Source of the DNA: Pantoea coffeiphila
GTDB taxonomy: Bacteria > Pseudomonadota > Gammaproteobacteria > Enterobacterales > Enterobacteriaceae
Assembly: GCF_016909495.1 (NCBI RefSeq)
Contig: NZ_JAFBFW010000001.1
Location: 496,001 to 560,000 of the forward strand
Length of the DNA stretch: 64,000 nt
Direction: 5' to 3'
In this document: one piece after another, positions 17,153 through 27,102 of the stretch
How the letters are laid out: every line of letters begins with the position of its first letter
Numbering within the stretch: position 1 is the stretch's first letter
The notes under the pieces: model-generated
Databases searched by the model: none
The model's input: only the letters and a program-made list of their open reading frames with translations
Told to the model about the DNA's origin: nothing
Program-made: the position numbers and the translations under genes

Positions 17153-18052
17153 CTACTGCTGTGCTATCCCCTCACAATCATTCCCGTAAAGATCGTCGGA
17201 GCGGCACAGCTGGGTTTTAATCGCTTGAATTCGCTGCGGATTAGACGTAATGCCATATCCCCCTTCGCGATACATCGTAAATAAACTTTGAATGTAAGTC
17301 ATGGCGCGGGAATCAGGGCTGTTTCCCTCAGCGTAGACATCCAGCAGTTCCGTTCCTTTTCTATAATCTTTCGCCCAGGACTCTCCGCCCTGATAATAGA
17401 GATCGCCGAGTTCATAGCAGGAGAGTTTGAATTTCAAATCGCAGGATTTTTGCAGTAATGCCAGCGCCTTTTTGCCATTAACCGCAACACCACTCCCTGC
17501 CAGATACATCGAAGCAAGATAGTATTCACCGTTGCCGGGGTTAGCGGTGTTATCCGCTGCCGCATAGCGTTCGAAATACTTTCGCGCCAGAGCATAGTCT
17601 TCCGGTGCGCCATTACCGCGCTTATACATAAGCCCGAGAGAAAGCACCGCTTCCATATCGCCGTCTTCGGCCCGCTGCTGATAAACGTCCAGCATGGTTT
17701 GCGGCCGACGGCTGGCGTTGAGCGTCTGCTCCACGTCAGTAAAAAGCTGCTTATCTTCCGTTGAAGGATGGGTCTTGCTCTTGAGGTAATAGGCAATAAT
17801 CCCCAATTGATCCATCGCCTCATGACTTCCCTGCTTCGCAGCTTTGTTCAGCCAGTACGCTGAATGCTGCATATCATGGTCGTTTAAATACCGATTCCCC
17901 AGCGCAAGTTGATATTTCAATACGCCGGATTCAGCCTGCTGAAAAATATAGCGCTGCTTATTGTCTGCTTTGATTTTGTAGGTTATCGCTGATGCAGCGG
18001 AAATAATAATAACGGCAGAAATAGCGAGGGTGATTTTTGAGCGGGGTTTCAT
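17153..18052 (-). CDS. membrane-anchored Sel1-repeat (TPR-like) protein
   Basis: The 299-residue protein has an N-terminal hydrophobic segment (about 7-25, ITLAISAVIIISAASAITY) that is a signal anchor, then several Sel1-type helical repeats, seen as AVLSLGLMYKRGNGAPEDYA, EYYLASMYLAGSGVAVNG and LSCYELGDLYYQGG. It is probably exposed in the periplasm. Sel1 proteins are protein-interaction scaffolds; no partner is suggested by the neighbours. The C-terminus carries two cysteines (TQLCRSDDLYGNDCEG). The ACTGCC array begins just beyond its stop codon. Confidence 0.78.
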   Translation of the reverse strand: MKPRSKITLAISAVIIISAASAITYKIKADNKQRYIFQQAESGVLKYQLALGNRYLNDHDMQHSAYWLNKAAKQGSHEAMDQLGIIAYYLKSKTHPSTEDKQLFTDVEQTLNASRRPQTMLDVYQQRAEDGDMEAVLSLGLMYKRGNGAPEDYALARKYFERYAAADNTANPGNGEYYLASMYLAGSGVAVNGKKALALLQKSCDLKFKLSCYELGDLYYQGGESWAKDYRKGTELLDVYAEGNSPDSRAMTYIQSLFTMYREGGYGITSNPQRIQAIKTQLCRSDDLYGNDCEGIAQQ

Positions 18053-18230
18053 TTTTCAGTCCTTATTGACAGAGACTGATGATGAATTGACCCTGAAGGT
18101 AAGCGTCTCCGTGAAAAGTGAAAAACTACCCTCTGGGTTCCGTCTTGTACAGGATTTTTAAAAAATTAAGATTATCCGCACAGTTATATGTTAACGCCAC
18201 ACAATTAACTATTTCTATTTTTTGCCCCAC

Positions 18231-18261
18231 AAAAAGAAACCCCGCGTGTAAACGCGGGGTT
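18231..18261 (-). terminator. Rho-independent terminator of the haem-type receptor gene
   Basis: A 9-bp stem AACCCCGCG (18238-18246) with CGCGGGGTT (18253-18261), read on the minus strand and followed by TCTTTTT. Confidence 0.85.
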
Positions 18262-18287
18262 GAGTATTAATGCGGTACTAACAACGA

Positions 18288-20687
18288 TTAGAAATCGACG
18301 TTTACGCCCAGCTGGAAACTGCGGCCCGGCATCACGGCCAGCGCATTGTCGTAGCCATCCTGCGCGGTGTTTTCCGTCAGCTCACGGCTGCTGAGATAAT
18401 CCCAGTATTTGCGATCGGTCAGGTTATATACGCCGCCGCTCAGCTTCACGTTTTTGCTCACGCGCAGCCATGCGGTCATATCCACCATGCCGTAGCCCGG
18501 CACGCGCATATATTTTGCGGTGGAATCGGTGATTGGCGTACCCACGTTAGTATAGCTTTCGCGGTTGGTGGCTTCAGCCTGCTTGCCTTTAACAAAGGTA
18601 GCGGTCACCGCAGCACCGTAACGCTGGGCCGGGTCATCCCACGCCACGCCAACAATCGCTTTCATTGGTGCAACGCTTTCCATGTCGATGTACTTGTCGC
18701 CGCTGTAGCTCGACTTCGACTGACCTTTGCTGTACGCCAGGCCAAGGTTAGCGCTCAGGCCGTTAACCTCTTCAAACCAGGTACCAAAGTTAACTTTGGT
18801 GCTGATCTCACCGCCCCAGATATAGGCTTTATCGCGGTTTTCAGCCTGATAGGTGGTGTAGATGTTAGACGGTACGTTAACGAACTTGTCCGGGTTCGCC
18901 GCACGACGGTAGCGGGAATAGGCAATAAAGTTCTTATAGCTGTTGTAGTACAGCGAGGTGTTCAGCGTTACGCCTTCAACCGCTTCCCCCTTCACGCCCC
19001 ACTCGAAATTGTTGCTGGTTTCCGTATCCAGATCGGTATTGCCAATTAATGCATATTGCTGCGGACCGGCATAGCTTGAACCCAGGTTCCATGAGCCATA
19101 AAGCTGGCTGGCGTTCGGGAACTGCGCGCCGCGCTTGTACTGGATATAGGTCATCAGGGTTGGCGTCAGATCGTAGTTGAAGCTGATTGACGGCAGCACC
19201 TGAGTATCTTTATTGGTTTTACCGTACAGCGTTTCCACCGACGCGCCGTTCAGCGCGGTGCTGTTGGCGGTCAGATTATCCAGATTCTGCGGTTTGGTTT
19301 CCTGATGGGCCACGCGTACGCCTGGCACCACCGAGAAGTTGTGTCCGCTAAGGTCAAACTGGATATCGTCCTGCACGAAGCCACCCAGTACCGTGGTGCG
19401 GCTGTCGCCCTGCGGCTTCATCACCACACTAAACGGACCCGGTGCCGGAGACTGGCTGAACGGGCGTTCTGCATCGCTGATGCGGCCGTTCAGACCGGCG
19501 CTCAGGTTATGACGGCCCAGAGTTTTCGCCAGCTGCGTTTCCAGACCGTAGGTTTTCACATTGTAGTCGGAGTAGACGCGCTGCATGTTGCCGGTCATTT
19601 CATCCGGCATCAGCGTGTTGTCATGGGCTTCGGTGCTCTGCCAGTACGCTTTGGTGGTCAGGCTGTCGACCCACTGGCTCGACGGCGTCCACTCATCCTT
19701 CACCGAAGCACCCCAGCGGCGGGTATTGCTTTGCTGGTTGGCCGGGCCGAGGATCGCAGAACCGCTGCTGTTCCAGCTGTCGTAGTTGGTGTGCTTAACC
19801 TTGCTGTAGAAATCCAGCACGCCGGTAAATTTGTGCTCGTCGTTCGGCTGCCAGATGCCCGAGGTTAACACCGCGTCGGAGTGCCAGTTAGCCGGGTAGG
19901 CATCATGTTCATCACTGTTGTTGCGGGTCTGCTGACCATCGCGTCGGCTGTAGGCAATCAGGCCGCGCAGGGTCTGATCGCCTGCGGCAGCGGTAATGCC
20001 GTTGTGCCAGCTGCGGCTGGAAGAATCGTAGTCGCTCTGATAGCCGAAATAGGTATCTTTACCCGGCTGCAGATAATCATCGGCAGATTTCGGCTGGAAG
20101 GAGACTGAACCGCCCATGGCGTTGTTGGCGTAGGAGGTTTCGGTGGCACCGGCAACGATATCGATCTGCCCGTAGACATAAGGATCGATGTAGTCGCGGC
20201 CAATCCCGAAGGTGTTCACGCCCGCACGGCTGGCGTAGCTGCGGCCGGTCGCATCCGGCTGTGGAATGCCGTCAACGTCCAGCGCCACGCGGTTGCTTTC
20301 CAGGCCGCGAATGTTGTAGCCGGTGTAGCCGCCGCGGTCGAAGCCGCTTTTACCGTCGGAAGAACCGCCGCTGGAACCGGTGGCGCTAATCGCCAGCTGG
20401 TTACGCATCACCGATCCGAAATCGTTGCTGCCGCGCTTTTGCAGCTCGTCAGCGGTGATGGTGGTTTTGGTCCCGGCGACTTTTTTGATCTCCGGGGCGG
20501 TCACGGTCATTACCGGCTCGTTGTTTTTAACCGGTTTGACCAGATTCTGTTTCTGGCTGGTGTTAGCGCTGGTCGCTACGTCGTTTTGCGCAGCAGGCGC
20601 TTCTGCGGCGTTAACGGCAGCGGTAAAAAACGTTCCCATAACGAGAGACGTCTGCAGCAATCCCCTGCGGGATGAAAATTTGAGCAT
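18288..20687 (-). CDS. TonB-dependent haem/haemoglobin-type outer membrane receptor
   Basis: The 799-residue protein has a signal peptide (cleavage near AVNAAEA), a TonB-box-like PVMTVTA near residue 60, a plug domain (NIRGLESNRVALDVDGIPQP, GATETSYANNAMGGSVSF) and a 22-strand barrel ending in the aromatic F typical of outer membrane proteins. The segment GAQFPNASQLYGSW corresponds to the FRAP-type motif of haem receptors and TDLDTETSNNFEWGVKG to the usual barrel motif. It should import haem or haemoglobin iron with TonB energy. A Fur box lies upstream; no haem ABC or hemophore gene is adjacent. Other iron-complex ligands cannot be excluded. Confidence 0.83.
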   Translation of the reverse strand: MLKFSSRRGLLQTSLVMGTFFTAAVNAAEAPAAQNDVATSANTSQKQNLVKPVKNNEPVMTVTAPEIKKVAGTKTTITADELQKRGSNDFGSVMRNQLAISATGSSGGSSDGKSGFDRGGYTGYNIRGLESNRVALDVDGIPQPDATGRSYASRAGVNTFGIGRDYIDPYVYGQIDIVAGATETSYANNAMGGSVSFQPKSADDYLQPGKDTYFGYQSDYDSSSRSWHNGITAAAGDQTLRGLIAYSRRDGQQTRNNSDEHDAYPANWHSDAVLTSGIWQPNDEHKFTGVLDFYSKVKHTNYDSWNSSGSAILGPANQQSNTRRWGASVKDEWTPSSQWVDSLTTKAYWQSTEAHDNTLMPDEMTGNMQRVYSDYNVKTYGLETQLAKTLGRHNLSAGLNGRISDAERPFSQSPAPGPFSVVMKPQGDSRTTVLGGFVQDDIQFDLSGHNFSVVPGVRVAHQETKPQNLDNLTANSTALNGASVETLYGKTNKDTQVLPSISFNYDLTPTLMTYIQYKRGAQFPNASQLYGSWNLGSSYAGPQQYALIGNTDLDTETSNNFEWGVKGEAVEGVTLNTSLYYNSYKNFIAYSRYRRAANPDKFVNVPSNIYTTYQAENRDKAYIWGGEISTKVNFGTWFEEVNGLSANLGLAYSKGQSKSSYSGDKYIDMESVAPMKAIVGVAWDDPAQRYGAAVTATFVKGKQAEATNRESYTNVGTPITDSTAKYMRVPGYGMVDMTAWLRVSKNVKLSGGVYNLTDRKYWDYLSSRELTENTAQDGYDNALAVMPGRSFQLGVNVDF

Positions 20688-20806
20688 GTCAAATACCCTG
20701 ATCTATTTTATTGGTATTTGCCCGGCATCGGCTTCCTGTACAAACGGGTGTGTAACGAATCTAAAAGGGTATTGCAGGTGAATCTTTATATTTTGCGACA
20801 TCATAT

Positions 20807-20825
20807 ATAAATGATAACCATTATC
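20807..20825. promoter_or_regulatory. Fur box upstream of the haem-type receptor
   Basis: This 19-mer matches the consensus GATAATGATAATCATTATC at 15 of 19 positions, with the core ATGATAACCATTATC intact. It lies ~120 bp upstream of the receptor start and predicts iron repression. Confidence 0.8.
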
Positions 20826-21280
20826 AATCTCAAATTAATAATTATTTACAATTTGTCGCGGAACTTTTTCGCTGAGAAAACGTTGCGATGTCATTGAAGT
20901 GTGCAATAGAGCAGAAGCGCCAGCCCGCCATTGCCAGGCAACCAATTGATAATAAAAAAATAAAAAAGGAATGAGTGATAATTAACCAAAATATGAAACC
21001 GGGTTCGATACGCGGTTACAGAATGGCTTCACCGCAGAGTGATGAAGATAGCGTCGGGAGGTTGCAAAGCGGCGTTAAGTGACGGGGAAAACTGCAAAAC
21101 TTGCTGAATTTATTGAAGCTTCTCACTCTGTGGGTACGTTAAGTCGGTTGAATCTTCGGAGAATCGATACGATTGAGCCAGAAAGCGGGCTGGCTTTCTG
21201 GCGGGGCTGTTAAGCTGATTGGCGGCTGTCTTAATACAAAGGCTGAGGCCGCGAACCAGCCAGTCAGGAATAACGGGCGA
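20826..21280. other. 455-bp AT-rich intergenic region
   Basis: No gene was found. One strong hairpin, GCCAGAAAGC (21177-21186) with GCTTTCTGGC (21193-21202), lies 80 bp downstream of the GNAT stop in its reading direction and may end that transcript, although it has no T-run. Confidence 0.5.
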
Positions 21281-21760
21281 TCAGGAGGCGGCGAAGTCCG
21301 TCAGCACCGCGCCTTCCATGCGGTAGCGCACCCACTCGTCCTGCGGTGCTGCACCGATGCTTTTATAGAAATCGATGGCGGGCTGATTCCAGTCCAGCAC
21401 GCTCCACTCCAGACGACCGCAGCCCCGCTCTACCGCCAGTTTGGCAATGTGGCGCAGCAGCTGCTTCCCGGCCTTTTGTCCGCGAAAACGCGGTGAAACG
21501 TACAGATCTTCCAGGTAAATACCGTTTTTCCCCAGCCAGGTAGAGTAGCTGGTGAAGAACACCGCATAGCCCGCCGGGACGCCATCGATCTCACAAATCA
21601 GCCCTTCCGATTTACTGTCATCAGCAAACAGCGTCTGCTCAATATCCTGCTGTGTGGCAATCACTTCATGCAGCGCTTTTTCGTATTCGGCCAGTTCGGC
21701 GATCATCGCGAGGATCAGTGCGGCATCGCTGCGTTCAGCGCGGCGGATAACAAGTTTCAT
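21281..21760 (-). CDS. GNAT-family N-acetyltransferase
   Basis: The 159-residue protein is a single GNAT domain: N-terminal VIRRAERSDAALILAMIAEL, a central beta strand YLEDLYVSPRFRGQKAGKQL holding the acetyl-CoA pyrophosphate loop, and a C-terminal DWNQPAIDFYKSIGA. The layout resembles the diamine/thialysine acetyltransferase group, so a small amine substrate is likely, but this is inference. Cytosolic. Divergent from the LysR gene across ~94 bp. Confidence 0.85.
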   Translation of the reverse strand: MKLVIRRAERSDAALILAMIAELAEYEKALHEVIATQQDIEQTLFADDSKSEGLICEIDGVPAGYAVFFTSYSTWLGKNGIYLEDLYVSPRFRGQKAGKQLLRHIAKLAVERGCGRLEWSVLDWNQPAIDFYKSIGAAPQDEWVRYRMEGAVLTDFAAS

Positions 21761-21854
21761 GGATATTCCCGTCTTACATTGAGTTGATGGCGGGCAGAAT
21801 ACCCGCTAATCTCGGATGAATGAAGTGCATTGTTATCAGCATATAGTGAATTTT

Positions 21855-22778
21855 ATGCATCCAAATTTACGTAACCTCGACCTCAATCTGCTGCTGGTAT
21901 TTGACGCGGTATGGCGACACCAGTCGGTCGCTCGCGCGGCGGAGGAGCTGGCGTTGAGTAATTCGGCGCTGAGCCATGCGCTAAGCCGCCTGCGCCGCCA
22001 TCTTGGCGATGAACTGTTTTACCGGGTGGGCCACGAAATGCAGCCCACCCTTTTTGCCACCGCGCTGGCGGAATCGGTCAATAACAGCCTGTCGCTGCTG
22101 AATCAGAGCGTACAGAAACGCCCCCGTTTCGATCCGGCAACCAGCCAGCACGAATTCACCTTTGCCGTCACCGACTTCACCACCTTCAGTCTGTTCCCCG
22201 CGCTGATGGCGAAAGTCCAGCAGCTCGCGCCGTGGCTTCGCTTTCAGTTGATTCACAGCGAACAGAAAGTGGCGCTGCACGAACTGATGGCCGGGCGGGT
22301 GGACTTCGCATTAGGATTCAGCGAGACCCACGATCGCCGGCTGCCGGACATTGAAGAAATGGACTGGATGGAAGATGAATACGTGGTGATTGCCTCGCCG
22401 CGTTTTTTCCCCGCGGATCGGCCTGTCGACCTGGCGCAGTATATTGCCGCCCGGCATCTGGTGGTGACTCCGTGGAATGAGGAAACGGGGTATATCGACA
22501 GCGAGCTGGCGCTGCTGGGGCTGGAACGACATATTGCTCTGCGGATGCCGTCGGTACTCGGCGCACCGTTTATCATCGCGCAAAGCCCGTTGCTGATGAC
22601 CATTCCACGCTATGCCGCAGAGCGTTTGCAGCACAGCGTGGAGTACGTAATCCATCCGCTGCCGTTTGCCATTCCGCGCTACACGGTCAAAATTTACAGC
22701 TGGCAGAAAAACAGCCAGCGCGACGCCTGCCGCTGGCTGCTTGAACTGCTGCGCGGGTTAAAAAATCAGCCTGCGTGA
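21855..22778 (+). CDS. LysR-family transcriptional regulator
   Basis: The ~307-residue protein has an N-terminal LysR winged helix ([36 protein letters not shown]) and a C-terminal effector domain. I prefer the ATG at 21855, which leaves the usual short N-terminus; one at 21816 would add 13 residues, and neither has a clear ribosome site. The LDLNLL start is typical of the NodD/SyrM-like branch. The 3' end overlaps that of the convergent monooxygenase by 13 bp, a possible target gene. Confidence 0.87.
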   Translation: MHPNLRNLDLNLLLVFDAVWRHQSVARAAEELALSNSALSHALSRLRRHLGDELFYRVGHEMQPTLFATALAESVNNSLSLLNQSVQKRPRFDPATSQHEFTFAVTDFTTFSLFPALMAKVQQLAPWLRFQLIHSEQKVALHELMAGRVDFALGFSETHDRRLPDIEEMDWMEDEYVVIASPRFFPADRPVDLAQYIAARHLVVTPWNEETGYIDSELALLGLERHIALRMPSVLGAPFIIAQSPLLMTIPRYAAERLQHSVEYVIHPLPFAIPRYTVKIYSWQKNSQRDACRWLLELLRGLKNQPA

Positions 22779-24103
22779 GTCAGCTGCTGTTCGGCATTTC
22801 CCGCATAACGGTTTTCGCGCACCGGTAAATCCAGACGCTCGCGCAGCGTGGTGCGCTCGTCCTGCTGCCAGTAGCCGCGTTCGGCCAGAATTGGCAGCAC
22901 ATAACGGGTCACGTCTTCCAGCGCCTCGTTCAGTACCGGACCACAGATGATAAAGCCGCTGGCTCCGCCCTGCTCCACCCAGCGAATAAAGGTATCCGCC
23001 ACCTGCTCCGGCGTACCAAAGAATTCCCCCTTCGGCAGCGTGGTGCGGTAGGCCACTTCGCGCACCGTCAGCTGTTCCTCTTTCGCCAGCCGCTTGATCT
23101 GATCGGTGGTTGAACGGAAGGTATTTTCTCCCAGCGTGCCCAGTTCCGGGAACGGACCGTCAGGATCGTACTGGCTGAAGTCATGATGATCGAAGAAGCG
23201 CCCCAGATAGCTGAGGGCATCGTCCAGCGACAGCAGCGACAGCAGATAGCGATATTTTTCTTCCGCTTCGGCTTCCGTTTTGCCGACAATCGGCGTGATG
23301 CCGGGGAAAATGCCCGGGGTCGGTTTCTGCTGAGCGCGGGCTTCAGCGTCCAGCTTGTGCGCATAGCTTTCGGCTTCTTCCAGCGTGCGGGCGTTAGTAA
23401 ACACCGCATCAGCGGTTTTGGCCGCCAGAGCAATACCGGTATCGGAGGCACCGGCCTGGAAAATGACCGGCTGTCCCTGTGGCGAACGCTGAATATTTAG
23501 CGGCCCGGCCACCGAGAAGTATTCGCCTTTATGATTTAGCGCGTGCAGTTTTGAGGCATCAAAGAACACGCCGCTTTGCTTGTCGCGGATAAATGCATCG
23601 TCTTCCCACGAGTCCCACAGCCCCTGCACCACCTGTAAATACTCTTCGGCAATGCGATAGCGCTCTGAATGCTGCGGATGCGCGCGGCCAAAGTTGCGCC
23701 CCGATCCTTCCAGCGGCGAGGTCACCACGTTCCAGCCCGCGCGACCGCCGCTCAGCAGATCGAGCGATGCCACCTGCCGCGCAACGGTAAAGGGATCGCT
23801 GTACGAGGTGGAAATGGTCCCGGCCAGGCCAATACGATGCGTCACCGAAGCCAGCGAGGACAGCAGAGCTATCGGTTCGAAGCGGTTAAGGAAGTGCGGC
23901 AGCGACTTTTCATTAATGTGCAGACCGTCGGCAACGAATAAAAAATCCAGTCCGGCGTCTTCTGCCTGATGCGCCAGCTGGTGATACCAGTTAACATTGA
24001 CGCTGGCGTCAGCAGGTACGTTATGGTGCCGCCAGGCGTTCATATGACCACCTGCTCCCTGTAACATCAGGCCGAGTTTAATCCGGCGTGCAATCTGGCT
24101 CAT
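22766..24103 (-). CDS. FMN-dependent monooxygenase, NtaA/SnaA/DszA family
   Basis: The 445-residue protein is a luciferase-like TIM barrel of the bacterial two-component monooxygenase group: [18 protein letters not shown] near the start, [41 protein letters not shown] and [11 protein letters not shown]. These enzymes oxidise chelators, thioethers or sulfur heterocycles using FMNH2 supplied by a separate flavin reductase. The nearest reductase-like gene, at 13.1-13.6 kb, is broken. GGAG precedes the ATG. The substrate is unknown. Confidence 0.87.
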   Translation of the reverse strand: MSQIARRIKLGLMLQGAGGHMNAWRHHNVPADASVNVNWYHQLAHQAEDAGLDFLFVADGLHINEKSLPHFLNRFEPIALLSSLASVTHRIGLAGTISTSYSDPFTVARQVASLDLLSGGRAGWNVVTSPLEGSGRNFGRAHPQHSERYRIAEEYLQVVQGLWDSWEDDAFIRDKQSGVFFDASKLHALNHKGEYFSVAGPLNIQRSPQGQPVIFQAGASDTGIALAAKTADAVFTNARTLEEAESYAHKLDAEARAQQKPTPGIFPGITPIVGKTEAEAEEKYRYLLSLLSLDDALSYLGRFFDHHDFSQYDPDGPFPELGTLGENTFRSTTDQIKRLAKEEQLTVREVAYRTTLPKGEFFGTPEQVADTFIRWVEQGGASGFIICGPVLNEALEDVTRYVLPILAERGYWQQDERTTLRERLDLPVRENRYAGNAEQQLTHAG

Positions 24104-24230
24104 AAGCTAACTCCGTGGTAATCCGTGGTAATAAGATATGCCTTCAGATTTCCATAAAATTGCCGCAGATTTAAATATCAATATTGGCTTTGCATTGCCG
24201 CTTTGTGTCTAACTCACTGGAAATATTGCC

Positions 24231-25145
24231 ATGATCGTTCGTCCCCATCAGCACTGGTTCCGCCGTCTGTTTTCCTGGCGCGGCGCGGTGCTGTCCAAAA
24301 TTCTGTTTCGTCTTGGGCTGAATCTGCAGATGTCGATTATTGCGGTAATCAGCCTGCAATGGTACGAAACGCTGGGCGTGCATCTGACCACCGCGCCGTT
24401 CAGCCTGCTGGGTGTGGCGATTGCGATCTTCCTCGGTTTTCGCAACAGCGCCAGCTATGCCCGATTCGTTGAGGCCCGCACGCTGTGGGGATCACTGCTG
24501 ATTACCACGCGCTCACTGCTGCGGCAGGCCAAAGGCGCGCTGCGCAGCGATTCGGTGGCGGTAGCCGAGTTCACCTCCCTGCTACTGGCCTTTAGCTGGG
24601 CGCTGAAGCATCAGCTGCGCGGCACGGACAGCAGTGAAGATATCCGGCGTCTGCTCCCTGCCCATTGGCAAAATGAGGTGCTCAACAGCCCGTTTCGCGC
24701 TAACCGGCTGCTGCTCTGCCTCGGCGAGTGGCTGGCGCAGCAGCGCGACCGCGCCGCGATCTCCGATCTGCTGTATAACGGCATTGACCATAATCTGAAT
24801 ACCCTGTCGCAGGTGCTGGGCGGCTGCGAACGCATCAGTAACACGCCGATCCCGTTTGCCTACAGCCTGATACTCCAGCGCACGGTGTATCTGTTCTGTA
24901 CCCTGCTGCCCTTTGCGCTGGTCACCGACCTGCACTATATGACGCCGGTCGTGTCGATGTTTATCTCCTACACCTTCCTGTCGCTGGAGTCGCTGGCGGA
25001 AGAGCTGGAAGATCCGTTTGGCGTCGATGCCAACGATCTGCCGCTGAATGCCATCTGCAACACCATCGAACGCACGCTGCGGGATATGAATAATGAGGCG
25101 CTGCCGCCGTCGCTTAAACCTGATGACCGATTCAATCTGATTTGA
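24231..25145 (+). CDS. bestrophin-family anion-channel-like membrane protein (YneE-like)
   Basis: The 304-residue inner membrane protein carries the bestrophin/RFP-TM signature: an N-terminal amphipathic segment with WFRRLFSWRGAVL, TM1 (MSIIAVISLQWY), TM2 with the glycine-rich LGVAIAIFLGFRNSASYARFVEAR, two later TM helices near FCTLLPFALVTDL, and the acidic ELEDPFGVDANDLPL loop. The family forms pentameric channels; bacterial members pass cations or anions. It resembles E. coli YneE. A terminator follows the stop by 25 bp. Confidence 0.86.
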   Translation: MIVRPHQHWFRRLFSWRGAVLSKILFRLGLNLQMSIIAVISLQWYETLGVHLTTAPFSLLGVAIAIFLGFRNSASYARFVEARTLWGSLLITTRSLLRQAKGALRSDSVAVAEFTSLLLAFSWALKHQLRGTDSSEDIRRLLPAHWQNEVLNSPFRANRLLLCLGEWLAQQRDRAAISDLLYNGIDHNLNTLSQVLGGCERISNTPIPFAYSLILQRTVYLFCTLLPFALVTDLHYMTPVVSMFISYTFLSLESLAEELEDPFGVDANDLPLNAICNTIERTLRDMNNEALPPSLKPDDRFNLI

Positions 25146-25170
25146 ATTCAACCGTTCATTTCCCATCCCG

Positions 25171-25196
25171 AAACAGCGCGCAATGCGCTGTTTTTG
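25171..25196 (+). terminator. Rho-independent terminator of the bestrophin gene
   Basis: The 8-bp stem AACAGCGC (25172-25179) with GCGCTGTT (25185-25192) is followed by more T. Confidence 0.82.
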
Positions 25197-25232
25197 CTTG
25201 AAGATTATTAATAGCGGCTTGCCTCGGCAGAT

Positions 25233-25248
25233 TGATGGATTTCCATCA
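25233..25248. promoter_or_regulatory. palindromic operator, copy 1
   Basis: TGATGGATTTCCATCA differs by one central base from the perfect palindrome TGATGGAATTCCATCA at 28189-28204. It lies 105 bp upstream of the Gfo/Idh gene at 25353. Confidence 0.7.
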
Positions 25249-25352
25249 TAAAAGCGGTTTCCCCCGTAAAATCCGCTGACTATAGTGAAATAGCGCCGCC
25301 CGGCGGCGACTCAATCCGCTTGATGCCCTACACATAATAATCAGGAGCTGCC

Positions 25353-26387
25353 ATGTTTCCGTCTTCATTACCCAAGGCCCGTACGCTCGATCCCCACGCC
25401 GTTCCCTCGCTGCGCTGGGGCATTATCGGCCCGGGCTGGATTGCCGAACGCTTTGCCCGCGCGCTGAAAGAGTTCACCTCGCAGCAGCTGGTGGCGATAG
25501 CCTCCCGTTCGCAGGACAGGGCCAGCACCTTCGCCAGCAAAATGGGCATTCCGCAGGCTTTTGGTAGTGCCGCCGAGCTGCTGGCCTCACCGGATATTGA
25601 TGCGGTGTACATCGCCACGCCGCATAATCATCACTATCCCGACGGACTACAGGCGCTGAACGCCGGTAAGCACGTATTGATTGAAAAACCGCTGGCGCTC
25701 AACGCGCAGCAGGCGCGCGGCCTGGCCGAATTGGCAAAAGCCAAAGGTTTGCTGTGTATGGAAGCGATGTGGTGCGACTTCCTGCCAAAATACGACATTA
25801 TCACCCAGCTGCTGGAGGATGGTGCGCTGGGCGATTTGCATACCCTGCTTGCCGACCACGGCGAATTTTTCACCCCCGATCACCGTATCTTCAACGCAGA
25901 TTTAGCGGGCGGGCCGATGATGGATCTCGGCAGCTATCTGATCGGCTTTAGCGTGAAAGTCGCCGGTGCGCCGGTGTCCATCCACGCCACCGGGCAGCAG
26001 GTGCCGGGCGGTGTGAACGGTCAGACGTCAATGCTGCTGACCCACAATAACGGCATGCACTCTGTGCTGAATACCACCCTGTTCAGTAATACGCCTTGCG
26101 CGGCGGTGATTGCCGGACGTGATGCCACGCTGGAGATTGGCGGTGCGTCCTTCTACGCGCCGGGGCCGTTTACCCTCACCTCAAGCCAGGGTGGAAAAGT
26201 GCTGCACTTCGATGAGCCGCGTAACCGCTACGACCAGCTGTTCCATGAAGCCGTTCACTTCGCCTGGTGCGTGGGACAGGGTAAAACGGAGTCGCCGGTT
26301 CGCCCGCTCTCTGCGTCTATTGATACGCTGGCGGCAATGGATGAAGTGCGTCGGCAGATTGGTCAGGTGTTTAACGAAGAGAAGTAG
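25353..26387 (+). CDS. Gfo/Idh/MocA-family oxidoreductase
   Basis: The 344-residue protein has the Rossmann motif IIGPGWIAERF (24-34), the EKPLALN motif (E111-P113) and the C-terminal alpha/beta domain with MMDLGSYLIGF. It resembles the glucose-fructose-oxidoreductase/dihydrodiol-dehydrogenase-like branch and should oxidise or reduce a sugar-type substrate with NAD(P). AGGAG precedes the ATG; a terminator follows. The upstream 16-bp palindrome links it to the LacI-type regulator at 28.2 kb. Confidence 0.86.
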   Translation: MFPSSLPKARTLDPHAVPSLRWGIIGPGWIAERFARALKEFTSQQLVAIASRSQDRASTFASKMGIPQAFGSAAELLASPDIDAVYIATPHNHHYPDGLQALNAGKHVLIEKPLALNAQQARGLAELAKAKGLLCMEAMWCDFLPKYDIITQLLEDGALGDLHTLLADHGEFFTPDHRIFNADLAGGPMMDLGSYLIGFSVKVAGAPVSIHATGQQVPGGVNGQTSMLLTHNNGMHSVLNTTLFSNTPCAAVIAGRDATLEIGGASFYAPGPFTLTSSQGGKVLHFDEPRNRYDQLFHEAVHFAWCVGQGKTESPVRPLSASIDTLAAMDEVRRQIGQVFNEEK

Positions 26388-26411
26388 TTTCAGCGTCTGA
26401 CAGACATCGAA

Positions 26412-26442
26412 AAAAAGCCGCCTTCGTTTCTGGCGGCTTTTT
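26412..26442 (+). terminator. Rho-independent terminator
   Basis: An 11-bp stem AAAAAGCCGCC (26412-26422) with GGCGGCTTTTT (26432-26442), 24 bp after the Gfo/Idh stop. Confidence 0.88.
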
Positions 26443-26662
26443 CAATTCCGGTAATGGCCGACTCACTGCGTAAGTTTTTTGTGACATGCTGTTTCCAGCA
26501 AGCAGGATTGCCATATTGTAAGGGACTGACTCTTTGTTCGATCTGCCAGGACTGGAAAAAAGTTGCTTATATTAAGCTGCCGAGTTGCGGGTTTATATCG
26601 GACTTTTTTCTTTCACCAGATATCCATACCATGCACTAAGGAATTAATACGATAAAAAAAAA

Positions 26663-26908
26663 TTAGTCAGTTGAAGCGTCGTTCAATTTTTGCGTGGCCT
26701 CATTCATGCGGCTCACTGCTCGTTGCAGATCGTTATTGTTCTTCATCACCCAAGAATAACCATACTGACTAACCGGATTCATAGCATTGTAGGTAAACGC
26801 CACCTCTAATAGCGAAACGCCCTTCTCCAGTTGTTGTTTTGCCGTGTAATAACCATTGAAAAATAGCCCTCCAACGATTAGAAAAACAATACCCGCAATC
26901 CATTTCAT
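26663..26908 (-). CDS. small single-span membrane protein of unknown function
   Basis: The 81-residue protein starts MKWIAGIVFLIVGGLFFNGYY, one membrane helix, then a helical polar tail (NNNDLQRAVSRMNEATQKLN). I chose the ATG at 26908 because CCGGAAA lies upstream; a start six codons earlier is possible. The gene is AT-rich compared with its neighbours. It is likely an inner membrane protein with a periplasmic or cytosolic tail. No family recognised. Confidence 0.6.
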   Translation of the reverse strand: MKWIAGIVFLIVGGLFFNGYYTAKQQLEKGVSLLEVAFTYNAMNPVSQYGYSWVMKNNNDLQRAVSRMNEATQKLNDASTD

Positions 26909-27102
26909 ATCGGTTTTTCCGGTCATTAATGTGGCTTGAAATTATATCTTAGTTAATTGTACAGCGCACTGATATCTTTAATTCGCAATGGCAATATTGT
27001 GCACTAAAAACCTGTCATTGGGTATAACCATACAGAAGTGATATTTCCGATGAACGCTGAGGATGAAACCGATCACCCGCGGCGATCGGCTGCGGTTATA
27101 TT

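Noticed and set aside
17057-17284. + strand frame with a Leu-Pro repeat
   Set aside because: Translation of the hexamer array; runs into the end of the opposing Sel1 gene and has no ribosome site.
26454-26639. 61-codon frame after a terminator
   Set aside because: No ribosome site, cysteine-rich nonsense composition and no family resemblance.
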